A stretch of DNA of 50,102 nt from Acidovorax sp. (GCA_030692685.1 JAUXZO010000181.1:1-50102); one strand, 5' to 3'. Positions 1 to 8,461 are shown, counted from the stretch's first letter. Program-made: numbers and translations. Notes: a model not told the origin generated them from the letters alone.

Positions 1-74
1 GTGAGTTCCACGGCGCACCCCGCAACCTACCCGACGCAGGTTGCCCCGCAGCGAAGCGAAGGGGTCGCAGACTG

Positions 75-165
75 GGGGTCGCCTTTCTTTTGGGTACATT
101 TCTTTGGCGAAGCAAAGAACAAGTACCTCGCCTGCCGGGGCGACTCCCGGCCTCCGCCCTCTGCA
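75..165. repeat. Interspersed intergenic repeat with hairpin
   Basis: Non-coding DNA at the left edge. It contains a hairpin (TTCTTTG at 100-106 against CAAAGAA at 113-119, with an outer GTAC/GTAC pair at 94-97 and 123-126), followed by a GCCGGGGCGACTCCCGGC-like palindrome. From memory this matches a repeat that is abundant between genes in Comamonadaceae genomes. Only one copy is in the window, so the family assignment is recalled rather than shown. Open frames across 1-470 are repeat-derived and not credible genes. Confidence 0.5.
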
Positions 166-192
166 AAGGCACGCGGCAACATCAGCGCCAAG

Positions 193-451
193 GCTTCGAC
201 AAGCTCAGCCCGAACGGGTAGAGGGGGCGCCCCGGCTTCGACGAGCTCAGCCCGAACGGTTGGAGGTGGGGAAGCGAAAAGGCTTCGACAGGCTCAGCCC
301 GAACGGGCACTGGGGGAGTGCGGCGCCCAGGCTTCGACAAGCTCAGCCCGAACGGTTGGAGGTTGTGATGCGAAGAGGCTTCGACAAGCTCAGCCCGAAC
401 GGACACCGGGTGAGAGCGGCGCACAGGCTTCGACAAGCCCAGCCCGAACGG
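193..451. repeat. Cluster of six 25-bp repeats (GCTTCGACAAGCTC family)
   Basis: Six near-identical 25-bp units lie at 193, 235, 282, 331, 378 and 427. They begin GCTTCGACAAGCTC and end CCGAACGG. Start-to-start spacing is 42, 47, 49, 47 and 49 bp. The intervening sequences alternate: those after copies 2 and 4 are similar (TTGGAGGT...), and those after copies 3 and 5 are similar. Positions 235-330 and 331-426 are therefore two copies of a 96-bp higher-order repeat. The same unit recurs singly or as inverted pairs at about 3284, 3477, 3520, 7933, 7983, 11256 and 11281. Confidence 0.9.
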
Positions 452-474
452 GAGGGAATGATCGATAGCTAACA

Positions 475-515
475 GAAAAATAGCTAGCCGCGCTTACTGG
501 ATAAGCGCCAACACC
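475..515. repeat. Short palindromic interspersed repeat
   Basis: This segment contains AATAGCTAGCC followed by the hairpin GCGCTTA (490-496), loop CTGGA, TAAGCGC (502-508). It belongs to the same family as the elements at 8424, 12783, 21722 and 46813: a 'tagctgct' half followed by a gcgctt..aagcgc palindrome. Here it sits in non-coding DNA just downstream of the isomerase/hydratase gene. Confidence 0.6.
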
Positions 516-542
516 CAAAAACACCCAGTGATACGACCGCCT

Positions 543-1322
543 TCAGGCTTTGCTGAAATCAGGCTTCCTCTTCTCCATAAACGCCGAAAAAGCCTCCCGC
601 GCAGAAGGCTCGCGCAGCATGCGCCCAAAACTCACGCCCTCCTCCGCCATCACCTCCAACACCTTCGCTGTCTGCCCACCCTTCATCAAACGCTTGGTCT
701 CGATGAGCGCGGACAACGGCTTGGCCGCGAGCTTCCGGGCTTGCGCCTGCGCCACCCCGTTGCACTCCGTGGGCGGCACCACACGGTTCACCAAGCCCAC
801 TTCCAAAGCCGCCTCGGCCATGAAGGGCTCGCCCAACAACAACGCCTCGGCCGCGCGGTGGTAACCCATCATCTGCGGTACCAGCAGGCTGGAAGCCGCC
901 TCGGGGCACAGGCCCAGATTGACGAACGGCATGGAGAACGCCGCATTGTCCCCCGCATAGACCAGATCGCAATGGAACAGCATGGTGGTGCCGATGCCCA
1001 CGGCCGGGCCGCACACCGAGGCGATCACGGGCTTGGGAAAGGTGGCGATGCCGCGCAGAAAGCGAAACACGGGCGAGTCTTGCGTGGCGGGTGGCTGCTG
1101 CAAAAAGTCGCCAATGTCGTTACCAGCGCTGAAGATGGCCACGTCGCCCTGGAACACCACCACGCGCACGCTGGCGTCATCCTTGGCAGCGTCCAGCGCA
1201 TCGGCCATGGCGGCATACATGGCGCCGGTGATGGAGTTCTTCTTGTCCACGCGGTTGAACGTAATGGTGGACACACCCGCTTCGGTGTGGACAAGGATGT
1301 CTTGGGTGGCGGCTTCGGTCAT
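543..1322 (-). CDS. Enoyl-CoA isomerase/hydratase (crotonase family)
   Basis: This 259-residue protein of the crotonase fold acts on enoyl-CoA in fatty-acid oxidation. The CoA oxyanion-hole motif SAGNDIGDF and the second loop GPAVGIGTTML are visible. The two hydratase glutamates, found in typical family members as GGGCELA and LPEV, are replaced here by T and F (GIGTTML, SMPFV). The sequence GLCPEAASS instead carries the glutamate position typical of delta3-delta2-enoyl-CoA isomerases (ECI2/PECI type, GQSPEGCSS). An isomerase role for unsaturated fatty acids is therefore more likely than hydration; this is inferred from motifs. The start is the ATG at 1320-1322, since upstream codons of the open frame overlap the thioesterase gene. 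It is the last gene of the beta-oxidation cluster, 94 bp after the thioesterase, and the gap is a purine-rich tract on the plus strand. Confidence 0.88.
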   Translation of the reverse strand: MTEAATQDILVHTEAGVSTITFNRVDKKNSITGAMYAAMADALDAAKDDASVRVVVFQGDVAIFSAGNDIGDFLQQPPATQDSPVFRFLRGIATFPKPVIASVCGPAVGIGTTMLFHCDLVYAGDNAAFSMPFVNLGLCPEAASSLLVPQMMGYHRAAEALLLGEPFMAEAALEVGLVNRVVPPTECNGVAQAQARKLAAKPLSALIETKRLMKGGQTAKVLEVMAEEGVSFGRMLREPSAREAFSAFMEKRKPDFSKA

Positions 1323-1416
1323 GGTGATGGTCCCCGGGGGCTGGATGATTTGGAGAGAGAAGAAAGAAGAAAGGAAGCGAGGGAGGAAGGAAGGGCGGCG
1401 GCGACCGGTCACCTTC

Positions 1417-2301
1417 CTACTCTTTGTAATAAACGATCTGGTGGCTGGTGGCGAGCATGGTGCCAGCCTCGTTCCACAGCTGCACGGTCTGGTCGAAAAA
1501 CCCGTTGCGAAACTCTTGCCCGCGCGCCTGGCCCAGCAGAAACCCCGCGCCCGTGGCCTGCAGTTGTGCAGCAGTGGCATGAAAGTACACGGTGATCGAC
1601 ACAGTGCCCGCAGGCACCTGGCGCGCACGGCGCAGCCACACGCGGGGGAAGAACACATCCGCCAATGCGGCCAGCGCAACGAAGTCCAGCGGACGCGGCG
1701 GCGCGTCGCGCATCCACAGCTGCGTGAGGCTGTGGTCGCCACTGCCGTCCCAGGCGCGTGGGATAAACCCGGCGATGGGACGCATTTCGTAGCGATTGAG
1801 CCACTCCACCGCCCCCTGCGGTGCCACGATGGCCTTGTGTTCTGCGGGCGGCGGTACCTCGGGCATGGGCACATCGCCCACACTCCAGGTCTCGCGACGC
1901 ACCGCTGTCACGGCCGTGGCCGTGGTGGTGACTACCGGGGCGCCGTCGGCATCCGCTTGCAGGATGGACAGGGTCCAGTGCTGGGTGGAGCGGTTGGTGC
2001 GCACGGGCACGGCCTGCACCGTGAAGGCACCGGGGGTCAACGCGCCCGCATAGTTGACGGTGAGCGAGAGCGGATCACCCAGCCGGTCGGGGTGCTGCAG
2101 GATGGACTGCAGCAGCGTGGCCGCCGTGATGCCGCCAAACGGGCCCACCATGTTCCAGTAACCGGGGTGGGTCTGCCCCGTGTATTGACCAAGCGATGAA
2201 GAAGAGGAAGAAGAAGACGACAGCGACGTCAGCGCAAGCGCCTCGTCCAGGGGATGGGTGGAAGAAGTCGAAGAAGAGGGAGAAGAGGGAGAAGAAGTCA
2301 T
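1417..2301 (-). CDS. Acyl-CoA thioesterase, double-hotdog (TesB-like)
   Basis: This 294-residue protein resembles the TesB-like thioesterase family, which hydrolyses acyl-CoA to fatty acid and CoA. The N-terminal hotdog is recognisable from YTGQTHPGYWNMVGPFGG (about residues 40-57), where the long HotDog helix begins. A second hotdog follows, with LWMRDAPPRPLDFVALAALAD and a C-terminal NGFFDQTVQLWNEAGTMLA-like strand. Residues 2-37 are a serine-rich low-complexity leader encoded by TCT/TCC runs, not part of the fold. The ATG at 2299-2301 is used because no ATG lies between the leader and the conserved domain. It lies 30 bp downstream of the alpha/beta hydrolase, probably in one transcript, and may recycle CoA during beta-oxidation. 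Confidence 0.82.
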   Translation of the reverse strand: MTSSPSSPSSSTSSTHPLDEALALTSLSSSSSSSSSLGQYTGQTHPGYWNMVGPFGGITAATLLQSILQHPDRLGDPLSLTVNYAGALTPGAFTVQAVPVRTNRSTQHWTLSILQADADGAPVVTTTATAVTAVRRETWSVGDVPMPEVPPPAEHKAIVAPQGAVEWLNRYEMRPIAGFIPRAWDGSGDHSLTQLWMRDAPPRPLDFVALAALADVFFPRVWLRRARQVPAGTVSITVYFHATAAQLQATGAGFLLGQARGQEFRNGFFDQTVQLWNEAGTMLATSHQIVYYKE

Positions 2302-2331
2302 GGTGCTGCGAGTGTGCCGCCAAACGGTGGG

Positions 2332-3213
2332 TCAGGCCGTCGTACCCGCGACTTCCCGGGGCGTGCCGCCCAGCCCCGTAAGTGCCTCCACTGCACGCGG
2401 CCAGAGGCTCTGGCGGAACTGGTCGCGAAAGAACCCGAAGTGCCCAATGCGGCGCACCTGAAGATCCCCCGGTGTAATGCTCTCCACCCGACGCTCGGTG
2501 TTTGCATACAGGTTGATCAGGTTGTGTGTGCCGCGCAGCGTCATCAGCTCGTCGTCGCTCATCGACAGCGCCAGCACCGGAAACCGCACCGCGCCATAGC
2601 TTGCTGCGGCGGCTGCCCCCTCGGCCCCCACGCTGTAGGTGGGGTTCAGGCACCAGCGCCGCCACTGCAGGATCACGCCCGCAGGCAGGTCGCCCACCTT
2701 CTTGAGCGTGCGCCCCGGAAAGTAGCCGCACAGCCGCGTGGCCAGCGGCACCAGCACCCACCAGAAATACGGAACCATGCGCTTGAGCTTGGGCGCGTTG
2801 TCGCGCCAGTAGCCGCTGCCTGCGGCCACGCTCAGCAGGCCGTCCACCTGCTCGGGTTTCTTGAGCAGGCCCGGCAACTGGGCGCCCAGGCTGTGTCCCA
2901 GCAAGTACAGCGGCTGCGACGGTAGTGCGGCCTTGGCGGAGGAGATCACGGCCTCATAGTCCGCAGCCCAATCAAACAGGTCCGCCTTCACATCACGCAT
3001 GGCGCCCTGGAGCGAATCGCCATGCCCCCGGTAGTCGAACGTGGTGACGCGAAACCCCTGCTGCGCCATCCACAGCGCAAAGGCTTCATAGAACGACTGC
3101 CGCACCCCCATCGCGCCGCCGATCACGACACTGGCGCGCGGCGCGCCCTGGGGTTCATAAACACGCAGTGCCAGCGACACCGCACCGTTCACCTGCAAGG
3201 TTTGCTTGTTCAT
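2332..3213 (-). CDS. Alpha/beta hydrolase
   Basis: This 293-residue serine hydrolase has the alpha/beta fold. The nucleophile elbow GHSLG places the catalytic Ser at residue 108. FDYRGHGDS (59-67) is the typical strand-loop before it, and GGAMGVRQ (32-39) is a likely oxyanion region. It resembles the YheT/'alpha/beta fold hydrolase' proteins, but the substrate is unknown. Its place between thiolase and thioesterase suggests a lipid or acyl ester. The start is well supported by a GGAG ribosome site seven bases upstream of the ATG. The 520-bp repeat-rich gap on its upstream side means it may have its own promoter instead of sharing the thiolase transcript. Confidence 0.8.
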   Translation of the reverse strand: MNKQTLQVNGAVSLALRVYEPQGAPRASVVIGGAMGVRQSFYEAFALWMAQQGFRVTTFDYRGHGDSLQGAMRDVKADLFDWAADYEAVISSAKAALPSQPLYLLGHSLGAQLPGLLKKPEQVDGLLSVAAGSGYWRDNAPKLKRMVPYFWWVLVPLATRLCGYFPGRTLKKVGDLPAGVILQWRRWCLNPTYSVGAEGAAAAASYGAVRFPVLALSMSDDELMTLRGTHNLINLYANTERRVESITPGDLQVRRIGHFGFFRDQFRQSLWPRAVEALTGLGGTPREVAGTTA

Positions 3214-3283
3214 GTCTGTCTCCTTGTTTCGAAACCGATCTGCGTCGGCTGGAAAAGAAAACTATCGTTGGGTGAGCGCCCTG

Positions 3284-3544
3284 GCTTCGACAAGCTCAGC
3301 CCGAACGGGTTTGGGTAAGTCGCGTACGTAGGGTTAGCGCAGCGCAACCCGACCTCAACGTTGCGTGCCCTGGGGGCGTCGGGTTACGCCCTTGCGGGCT
3401 AACCCGACCTACGGAGTCTTCGACATGCTCGACTGGAACCATAGAACCTCAACCGAACGGCCTGGAAAGCGCCATGGCTTCGACAAACTCCGCCCGAACG
3501 GGTTGGGATGAGCGCACCGGCTTCGACAAGCTCATCCCTAACGG
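3284..3544. repeat. Intergenic repeat block (3214-3732), three 25-bp units
   Basis: The 519-bp gene-free gap between thiolase and hydrolase holds three copies of the GCTTCGACAAGCTC-type unit, at 3284-3308, 3477-3501 and 3520-3544. The last two are diverged (AAACTCC; CATCCCTAACGG). A different inverted repeat sits between them (separate entry). The remainder, 3545-3732, shows no recognisable gene or clear promoter. Confidence 0.85.
3327..3413. repeat. Long inverted repeat (GTAGGGTTAGCGC family)
   Basis: The left arm, GTAGGGTTAGCGCAGCGC then AACCCGAC (3328-3353), is roughly complementary to the right arm, GTCGGGTTACGCC...GGCTAACCCGACCTAC (3378-3412). The two arms can fold into a long hairpin between genes. 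It resembles a dispersed palindromic element found in many betaproteobacteria (recalled, not checked). It could also serve as a terminator-like barrier downstream of the thiolase gene. Confidence 0.6.
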
Positions 3545-3732
3545 TTGGGTAGGAGTGACCCACAACTTCGATCCCCACCTGTCCCCCTCTCCTGCCTTCA
3601 CACCCCACCCTCCAGGGCGTAGCGAGCGGGATCAGCTGCTAGGCGGACGGAGCGGAGCCACCGGAACGTACTTGAAGTACGTGAGGATGGCGAGCACCGC
3701 CCAACGACGCAGATGACCCGCGCAGTAGCCAG

Positions 3733-4932
3733 CTACAACGCCTCGATGATGCCGGCGGCGCCTTGGCCTGTGCCTACACACATGGTGACCATCCCATACT
3801 TCAGCTTGTGCCGACGCAGCGCGTGCACCACCGTAGCCGCCCGGATCGCCCCAGTAGCCCCCAGCGGATGCCCCAGCGCAATCGCTCCACCCATCGGGTT
3901 CACATTGGCCGGATTCAGCCCCAGCGTGTTGATCACCGCCAGCGACTGGGCCGCAAAGGCCTCGTTCAATTCATACCAGCCAATGTCGTCGCTCTTGAGG
4001 CCCGCATAGCGCAGCGCAGCAGGGATGGCTTCGATAGGGCCAATGCCCATGATTTCTGGCGGCACGCCACGTGCGGCGTAGCTCACGAAGCGGGCCAGGG
4101 GCGTGAGGCCAAACTGCTTCACAGCCTTTTCGCTGGCCACGATCAAGGCGCCCGCGCCATCGCTGGTTTGCGAGCTGTTGCCGGCCGTGACGCTGCCACG
4201 TGCCGCAAACACGGGCCGGAGCTTGCCCAGCGCTTCCAGCGTGGTGTCGGGGCGTGGGCCTTCGTCCAGGCTCACGGTGCGGCGCTTTTCCACCACCTCG
4301 CCGGTGGTGAGGTTGGGCGAGCGCTCCACGATTTCGAAGGGCGTGATTTCATCGGTGAACTCACCCGCCTGCTGGGCCTTGATGGCACGCAGGTGGGATT
4401 CGAGCGCAAACGCATCCTGCGCTTGGCGGCTCACCTTCCACTGCTGGGCCACTTTTTCAGCAGTCAGGCCCATGCCGTAGGCAATGCCCACGTTTTCGTC
4501 GCGTGCAAAAATTTCTGCGTTGAACGAAGTCTTGTTGCCACCCATGGGCACCAGGCTCATGGACTCGGCGCCACCGGCGATCAGCACGTCGGCCTCGCCC
4601 ACGCGGATGCGGTCGGCGGCCATTTGCAGCGCGGTGATGCCGGATGCGCAAAAGCGGTTCACCGTCACGCCGCCCACGGGGTGGTCAAACGCCAGCCCCA
4701 CGGCAATGCGTGCCATGTTCATGCCCTGCTCGCCCTCGGGGAACGAGCAGCCGATGATGGCGTCTTCAATCGCCTTGGGGTCGAGCGTAGGCACCTGCAG
4801 CATGGCGCTCTTGATGGCTGCAACCAGCAGGTCGTCGGGGCGGGTGTTCTTGAAATAGCCGCGGCCCGAGCGCCCGATGGGCGTGCGCGTGGCGGCAACG
4901 ATGTAGGCGTCCTGGACTTGTTTTTGAGCCAT
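3733..4932 (-). CDS. Acetyl-CoA C-acyltransferase (thiolase)
   Basis: This 399-residue thiolase cleaves 3-ketoacyl-CoA to acetyl-CoA and a shortened acyl-CoA, the last step of beta-oxidation. The length and motifs fit the FadA/thiolase II family: nucleophilic Cys95 in NRFCASG, GGAESMS, NEAFAAQS, GHPLGATGA with the catalytic His, and CVGTGQGAA with the second catalytic Cys near the C-terminus. The start ATG is preceded by AAGGAG about ten bases upstream. The DUF4442 gene ends 15 bp upstream and the FadN-type gene lies before that, so this is the second half of a FadN/FadA-like pair. The biosynthetic direction (PhaA type) is possible in principle, but the neighbours favour degradation. Confidence 0.93.
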   Translation of the reverse strand: MAQKQVQDAYIVAATRTPIGRSGRGYFKNTRPDDLLVAAIKSAMLQVPTLDPKAIEDAIIGCSFPEGEQGMNMARIAVGLAFDHPVGGVTVNRFCASGITALQMAADRIRVGEADVLIAGGAESMSLVPMGGNKTSFNAEIFARDENVGIAYGMGLTAEKVAQQWKVSRQAQDAFALESHLRAIKAQQAGEFTDEITPFEIVERSPNLTTGEVVEKRRTVSLDEGPRPDTTLEALGKLRPVFAARGSVTAGNSSQTSDGAGALIVASEKAVKQFGLTPLARFVSYAARGVPPEIMGIGPIEAIPAALRYAGLKSDDIGWYELNEAFAAQSLAVINTLGLNPANVNPMGGAIALGHPLGATGAIRAATVVHALRRHKLKYGMVTMCVGTGQGAAGIIEAL

Positions 4933-4947
4933 GGTGTTGGTACTCCT

Positions 4948-5457
4948 TCAATTCTTGGCGGGGCGGCTGGAAGGAATCCAGGCCCACGTAAATAAACATT
5001 CGACCGGCTCTACACCGGCTTCGTCGGTCACGGTGACCGCAACCTGCACCTCGCCCTTGTCGATGGCCAACATGGCGGCGCGCTGCTCTGCACTGAGCGT
5101 GGCCACGGCCTTGAGGCCGCCCGTAGCGCGCTTCTTGAACGCCATGGAGAGCTCCTTGGCCAGCGGAATGCAGTCATCGCGCACGTTCATGCCCACCACC
5201 ATGCCGGTGGCCGTTTCGGCCAGCAGGTTCATGGCCGAGGCATGCACGCCACCGATGTGGTTCTGCACGCGGTGCTCATTGGCCAGGTGCACTTCGACGC
5301 GCTCGGGCGTGAGCGACACGAACCGCACCCCGGCCGTGCCGGTAAAGGGCACAGCCCGGCGCAAGATGATGTTCTGCACAAAGCCGCGCATGAAGGCGGG
5401 GGCCTCGTCCAGGCGCATCAGCGAGCGCTGCAGTTTGTTGGGGGCTTGGTCCGTCAT
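4948..5457 (-). CDS. DUF4442/PaaI-like hotdog protein
   Basis: This 169-residue single-hotdog protein matches DUF4442 as I recall it. Visible features are HRVQNHIGGVHASAMNLLAETATGM (about residues 62-86), where the IGGVHA segment and following helix form the hotdog core, and a C-terminal TDEAGVEPVECLFTWAW strand. PaaI-type hotdogs often hydrolyse acyl-CoA, so a thioesterase or CoA-binding role is likely but unproven. The gene is tightly packed, 11 bp after fadN and 15 bp before the thiolase. That implies co-translation and an accessory role in beta-oxidation, for example removing dead-end acyl-CoAs. Confidence 0.78.
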   Translation of the reverse strand: MTDQAPNKLQRSLMRLDEAPAFMRGFVQNIILRRAVPFTGTAGVRFVSLTPERVEVHLANEHRVQNHIGGVHASAMNLLAETATGMVVGMNVRDDCIPLAKELSMAFKKRATGGLKAVATLSAEQRAAMLAIDKGEVQVAVTVTDEAGVEPVECLFTWAWIPSSRPAKN

Positions 5458-5468
5458 GGCGAGGCCGG

Positions 5469-7913
5469 TCAGTTGCGCACGGGCTTGCCGGTCGAGAGCA
5501 TTCCGAGGATGCGTTCATGCGTCTTGGGCTGGGCGATCAGGTGGCAGAACGCCTTGCGCTCCAGCGTGAGCAGGTATTCCTCGCTCACCATGGCACCCGC
5601 ATCCACGTCGCCTCCACAGACCACCTCGGCAATCATGGCGCTGACCTTGAAGTCGTAGGCGCTGATAAAACCGCCGTCACGCATGTTCACCAGCTGCGCC
5701 TTGATGGTAGCCAGGCCGCTGCGGCCCGCCACGGGGAACAGGCGCTTGTGCGGTGCACGCCAGCCGCTGGCGGCCATGGACTTGGCTTCGTTGATGGCCA
5801 CGAACAGCAGCTCGTCCTTGTGCGGCACGATGATGTCGCTGTCCAGCAAAAAGCCCAGCTTGCGCGATTCGATGGCGCTGGTGCCCACCTTGGCCATTGC
5901 AGCAGCGGTGAAGCCTTCGGTCAGGAAGGGCAGGATGTCCTTGCCGGTGGACGCCGCCATGTTCTCGGCCGCACGGCGGGCGATGTAGGTCAGGCCGCCG
6001 GCACCGGGCACCAGGCCCACGCCCACTTCGACCAGGCCGATGTAGCTTTCCATGTGGGCCACGCGTTTGGCGGAGTACACCGCCAGCTCGCAGCCGCCGC
6101 CCAGCGCCATGCCATGGATGGCAGCCACCACGGGCACCTGGGCGTAGCGGATGCGCATCATCAGGTTCTGCAGCTCTTGCTCGATGCTTTCCACCGCAGG
6201 CGCGCCGCCGATCATGAACGCAGGCATGGTGGCTTCCAGGTCGGCGCCCACGCTGAAAGGCGCGTCACCGGACCAGATGACCATGCCCTGATATTCGGCC
6301 TCGGCCAGTTCCAAGGCTTCCATCAGCGCTTCCATCACCTCGGGGCTGATGGCGTGCATCTTGTTCTTGATGCTGGCGATGAGCACCCGCCCACCGAAGG
6401 GGCTTCCGTCCTCGTCCAGCGTCCAGGTGCGCAGGGCTTTCGACTCTGCAATGGTGGTACCGGCAGTGCGCCAGTCGGGCAGGTTGGACTCGCCCAGCAG
6501 CGACTCGGGGAAAATCTGGCGCTCGTACACCGGCAGCTGGCGGCGGGGCACAAACTTGTTTTGCGACGCGCTCCATGAACCTTGCGCGGTGTGCACGCCA
6601 CCGGCTTCGGCCACGGGGCCTTTGAACACCCACTCGGGCAGCGGCGCGCGGCTCAAGGCCTTGCCCGCGTCGATGTCTTCCTGAATCATCTTCGCTACGT
6701 CGAGCCAGCCAGCTTCTTGCCACAGCTCGAACGGGCCCTGCTTCATGCCAAAGCCCCAGCGCATGGCCTGGTCCACGTCGCGGGCGTTGTCGGCAATCGT
6801 GGCCAGGTGCACGGCGGCATAGTGAAAGCTGTTGCGCAGGATGGCCCACAGAAACTGGCCGGGAGCGCCTTCAGCGTTGCGCAGCAGGCGCAGGCGTTCG
6901 GCGGCGGGCTTCTTGAGCATGCGGCCGTACACCTCGTCGGCCTTTTGGCCGCCGGGCACGTACTCTTCGGCTTCGAGGTCGAAGCGCAGCACGTCACGGT
7001 CTACCTTTTTGTAGAAACCGGCCTTGGCTTTTTGCCCCAGGTTGCCCAGCTCCAGCAGCTTTTTCAGTACGGCGGGCGTGCCAAAGCTTTCGTAGAACGG
7101 ATCGTACTGTGCAGCCCCTTTGGTAGCGTCACTGCTCAGGTTGTCCTGCAGCGTCTTGATGACGTGCGCCATGGTGTCCAGACCCACCACGTCGGCGGTG
7201 CGGAAGGTGCCGCTGGATGCGCGGCCCAGCTTCTTGCCCGTGAGGTCGTCCACCACGTCATAGGTCAGGCCAAAGTTCTCGACTTCCTTCATGGTGGCCA
7301 GCATGCCTGCGATGCCGACGCGGTTGGCGATGAAGTTGGGCGTGTCATGCGCGCGCACCACGCCTTTGCCCAGGCCGCTGGTCACAAAGGCTTCGAGCTG
7401 GTCGAGCACTTCGGGCTGTGTGGTGGGCGTGTTGATCAGCTCCACCAGCGTCATGTAGCGCGGGGGGTTGAAGAAGTGAATGCCGCAAAAACGCGGCTTG
7501 ATGCTCTCGGGCAGCACCTCCGAGAGCTTGGTGATCGACAGGCCCGAAGTGTTGGACGCCAGGATGGCGTGCTTGGCCACGTGGGGCGCGATCTTCGTGT
7601 ACAGATCGAGCTTCCAGTCCATGCGCTCGGCGATGGCCTCGATCACGAGGTCGCACTCCTTGAGCAGGTGCATGTGCTCTTCGTAGTTGGCCTGCTGGAT
7701 CAGTGCCGCATCGTCCGCCACGCCCAGGGGCGAGGGCTTGAGCTTTTTCAGGCCTTCCACGGCCTTGGTGACGATGCCGTTCTTCGGGCCCTCTTTGGCG
7801 GGCAGGTCGAACAGCACCACGGGCACTTTTACGTTGACGAGGTGGGCGGCAATCTGCGCGCCCATCACGCCTGCGCCGAGCACGGCGACTTTTTTCACTT
7901 GAAATCTGGACAT
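5469..7913 (-). CDS. 3-hydroxyacyl-CoA dehydrogenase/enoyl-CoA hydratase (FadN type)
   Basis: This 814-residue bifunctional beta-oxidation enzyme has the dehydrogenase first and the hydratase last, the order of Bacillus FadN and opposite to FadB. The NAD motif GAGVMG spans residues 13-18. HFFNPP marks the dehydrogenase active-site His, and TPNFIANRVG the substrate domain. The C-terminal crotonase domain keeps both hydratase glutamates (GMALGGGCELA; VEVGVGLVPGAGG). The start is the ATG at 7911-7913. The longer open frame up to 7991 only translates the dispersed repeat (giving GFDKLSPNGF) and should not be annotated. No strong ribosome site is seen. The inverted repeat at 7933-8006 lies directly upstream, so it may sit in the 5' leader. 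Confidence 0.93.
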   Translation of the reverse strand: MSRFQVKKVAVLGAGVMGAQIAAHLVNVKVPVVLFDLPAKEGPKNGIVTKAVEGLKKLKPSPLGVADDAALIQQANYEEHMHLLKECDLVIEAIAERMDWKLDLYTKIAPHVAKHAILASNTSGLSITKLSEVLPESIKPRFCGIHFFNPPRYMTLVELINTPTTQPEVLDQLEAFVTSGLGKGVVRAHDTPNFIANRVGIAGMLATMKEVENFGLTYDVVDDLTGKKLGRASSGTFRTADVVGLDTMAHVIKTLQDNLSSDATKGAAQYDPFYESFGTPAVLKKLLELGNLGQKAKAGFYKKVDRDVLRFDLEAEEYVPGGQKADEVYGRMLKKPAAERLRLLRNAEGAPGQFLWAILRNSFHYAAVHLATIADNARDVDQAMRWGFGMKQGPFELWQEAGWLDVAKMIQEDIDAGKALSRAPLPEWVFKGPVAEAGGVHTAQGSWSASQNKFVPRRQLPVYERQIFPESLLGESNLPDWRTAGTTIAESKALRTWTLDEDGSPFGGRVLIASIKNKMHAISPEVMEALMEALELAEAEYQGMVIWSGDAPFSVGADLEATMPAFMIGGAPAVESIEQELQNLMMRIRYAQVPVVAAIHGMALGGGCELAVYSAKRVAHMESYIGLVEVGVGLVPGAGGLTYIARRAAENMAASTGKDILPFLTEGFTAAAMAKVGTSAIESRKLGFLLDSDIIVPHKDELLFVAINEAKSMAASGWRAPHKRLFPVAGRSGLATIKAQLVNMRDGGFISAYDFKVSAMIAEVVCGGDVDAGAMVSEEYLLTLERKAFCHLIAQPKTHERILGMLSTGKPVRN

Positions 7914-7932
7914 GGTTTGGGTAGTTTCAAAT

Positions 7933-8006
7933 CCGTTCGGGCTGAGCTTGTCGAAGCCGTGGCAGGGGGTTGCATCCAGGCCCTTGGACAAGCTCAGGGC
8001 GAACGG
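7933..8006. repeat. Inverted pair of 25-bp repeats
   Basis: A reverse copy (CCGTTCGGGCTGAGC..., 7933-7957) faces a diverged forward copy (TTGGACAAGCTCAGG...GAACGG, about 7983-8006), so the segment can fold as a hairpin with a roughly 25-nt loop. It lies between the DUF2147 stop and the fadN start. It could attenuate or stabilise the transcript there (inference). Confidence 0.8.
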
Positions 8007-8026
8007 GGTGTTGATAGGGAGTGGCG

Positions 8027-8461
8027 TTACTGAACCCGAATCCAGGTCTGCGTGCGCCCAAACGGGCCGATGGAGCCACGCACTTCGAGCTTCTTGCCGC
8101 TCTCGATGGGGGTCATGCGCAAGGAGTAGTTGCGGCCGTTCTCAGGGTCGAGAATCTTGCCGCCCTCCCACACATCCTTGCCCTCAGCCTTTTTGGCGCC
8201 GCGGATGATCTCCAGACCCAGGATGGGCTTGCCCTTGCGATCATCCGAGCATTCGTCACAGACGTCGTCTGGCTTGGCGTCTTTAGCCAGGCGCCTTTCC
8301 AGCGCCCCGCTCAGCACGCCGCCGGTATCGCGGATGCGGATTTCGGCCTTGGCTTCGCCGCTCTTGTCGTCGATGTTGCGCCACAGGCCTTCGGGCGTCA
8401 TCTGCGCCCAGGCTGGCGACCCAATCGCTATTAAAACAATAGCTGCTACCGCTTTATACAT
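8027..8461 (-). CDS. Exported DUF2147 protein
   Basis: This 144-residue protein has a clear signal peptide, MYKAVAAIVLIAIGSPAWA, cleaved before QMTPEG. The mature part looks like DUF2147: TPEGLWRNIDD at the start, GGKILDPENGRNYS in the middle and a closing GPFGRTQTWIRV strand. It is probably a small periplasmic beta-barrel-like protein of unknown function. The start at 8461 has a well-placed GGAG ribosome site; an ATG further upstream would add 17 residues ahead of the signal peptide. The signal peptide is encoded by a copy of the short interspersed repeat at 8424-8470. The gene lies between two beta-oxidation genes, but nothing in it points to fatty-acid chemistry. Confidence 0.8.
   Translation of the reverse strand: MYKAVAAIVLIAIGSPAWAQMTPEGLWRNIDDKSGEAKAEIRIRDTGGVLSGALERRLAKDAKPDDVCDECSDDRKGKPILGLEIIRGAKKAEGKDVWEGGKILDPENGRNYSLRMTPIESGKKLEVRGSIGPFGRTQTWIRVQ

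Noticed and set aside
193..451. CRISPR array
   Set aside because: The repeats are similar in length to the linkers (25 and 22-24 bp), the linkers are themselves duplicated, the unit also occurs singly and inverted elsewhere, and no cas gene is present.
1..468. 155-residue and similar open frames at the left edge
   Set aside because: They translate the repeat units (LRQAQPER, STSSARTG patterns) and have no domain or ribosome site.
7914..7991. N-terminal extension of the FadN-type enzyme (MSKGLDATPCHGFDKLSPNG...)
   Set aside because: The extension translates a dispersed repeat, and the conserved fold begins at MSRFQVKK.
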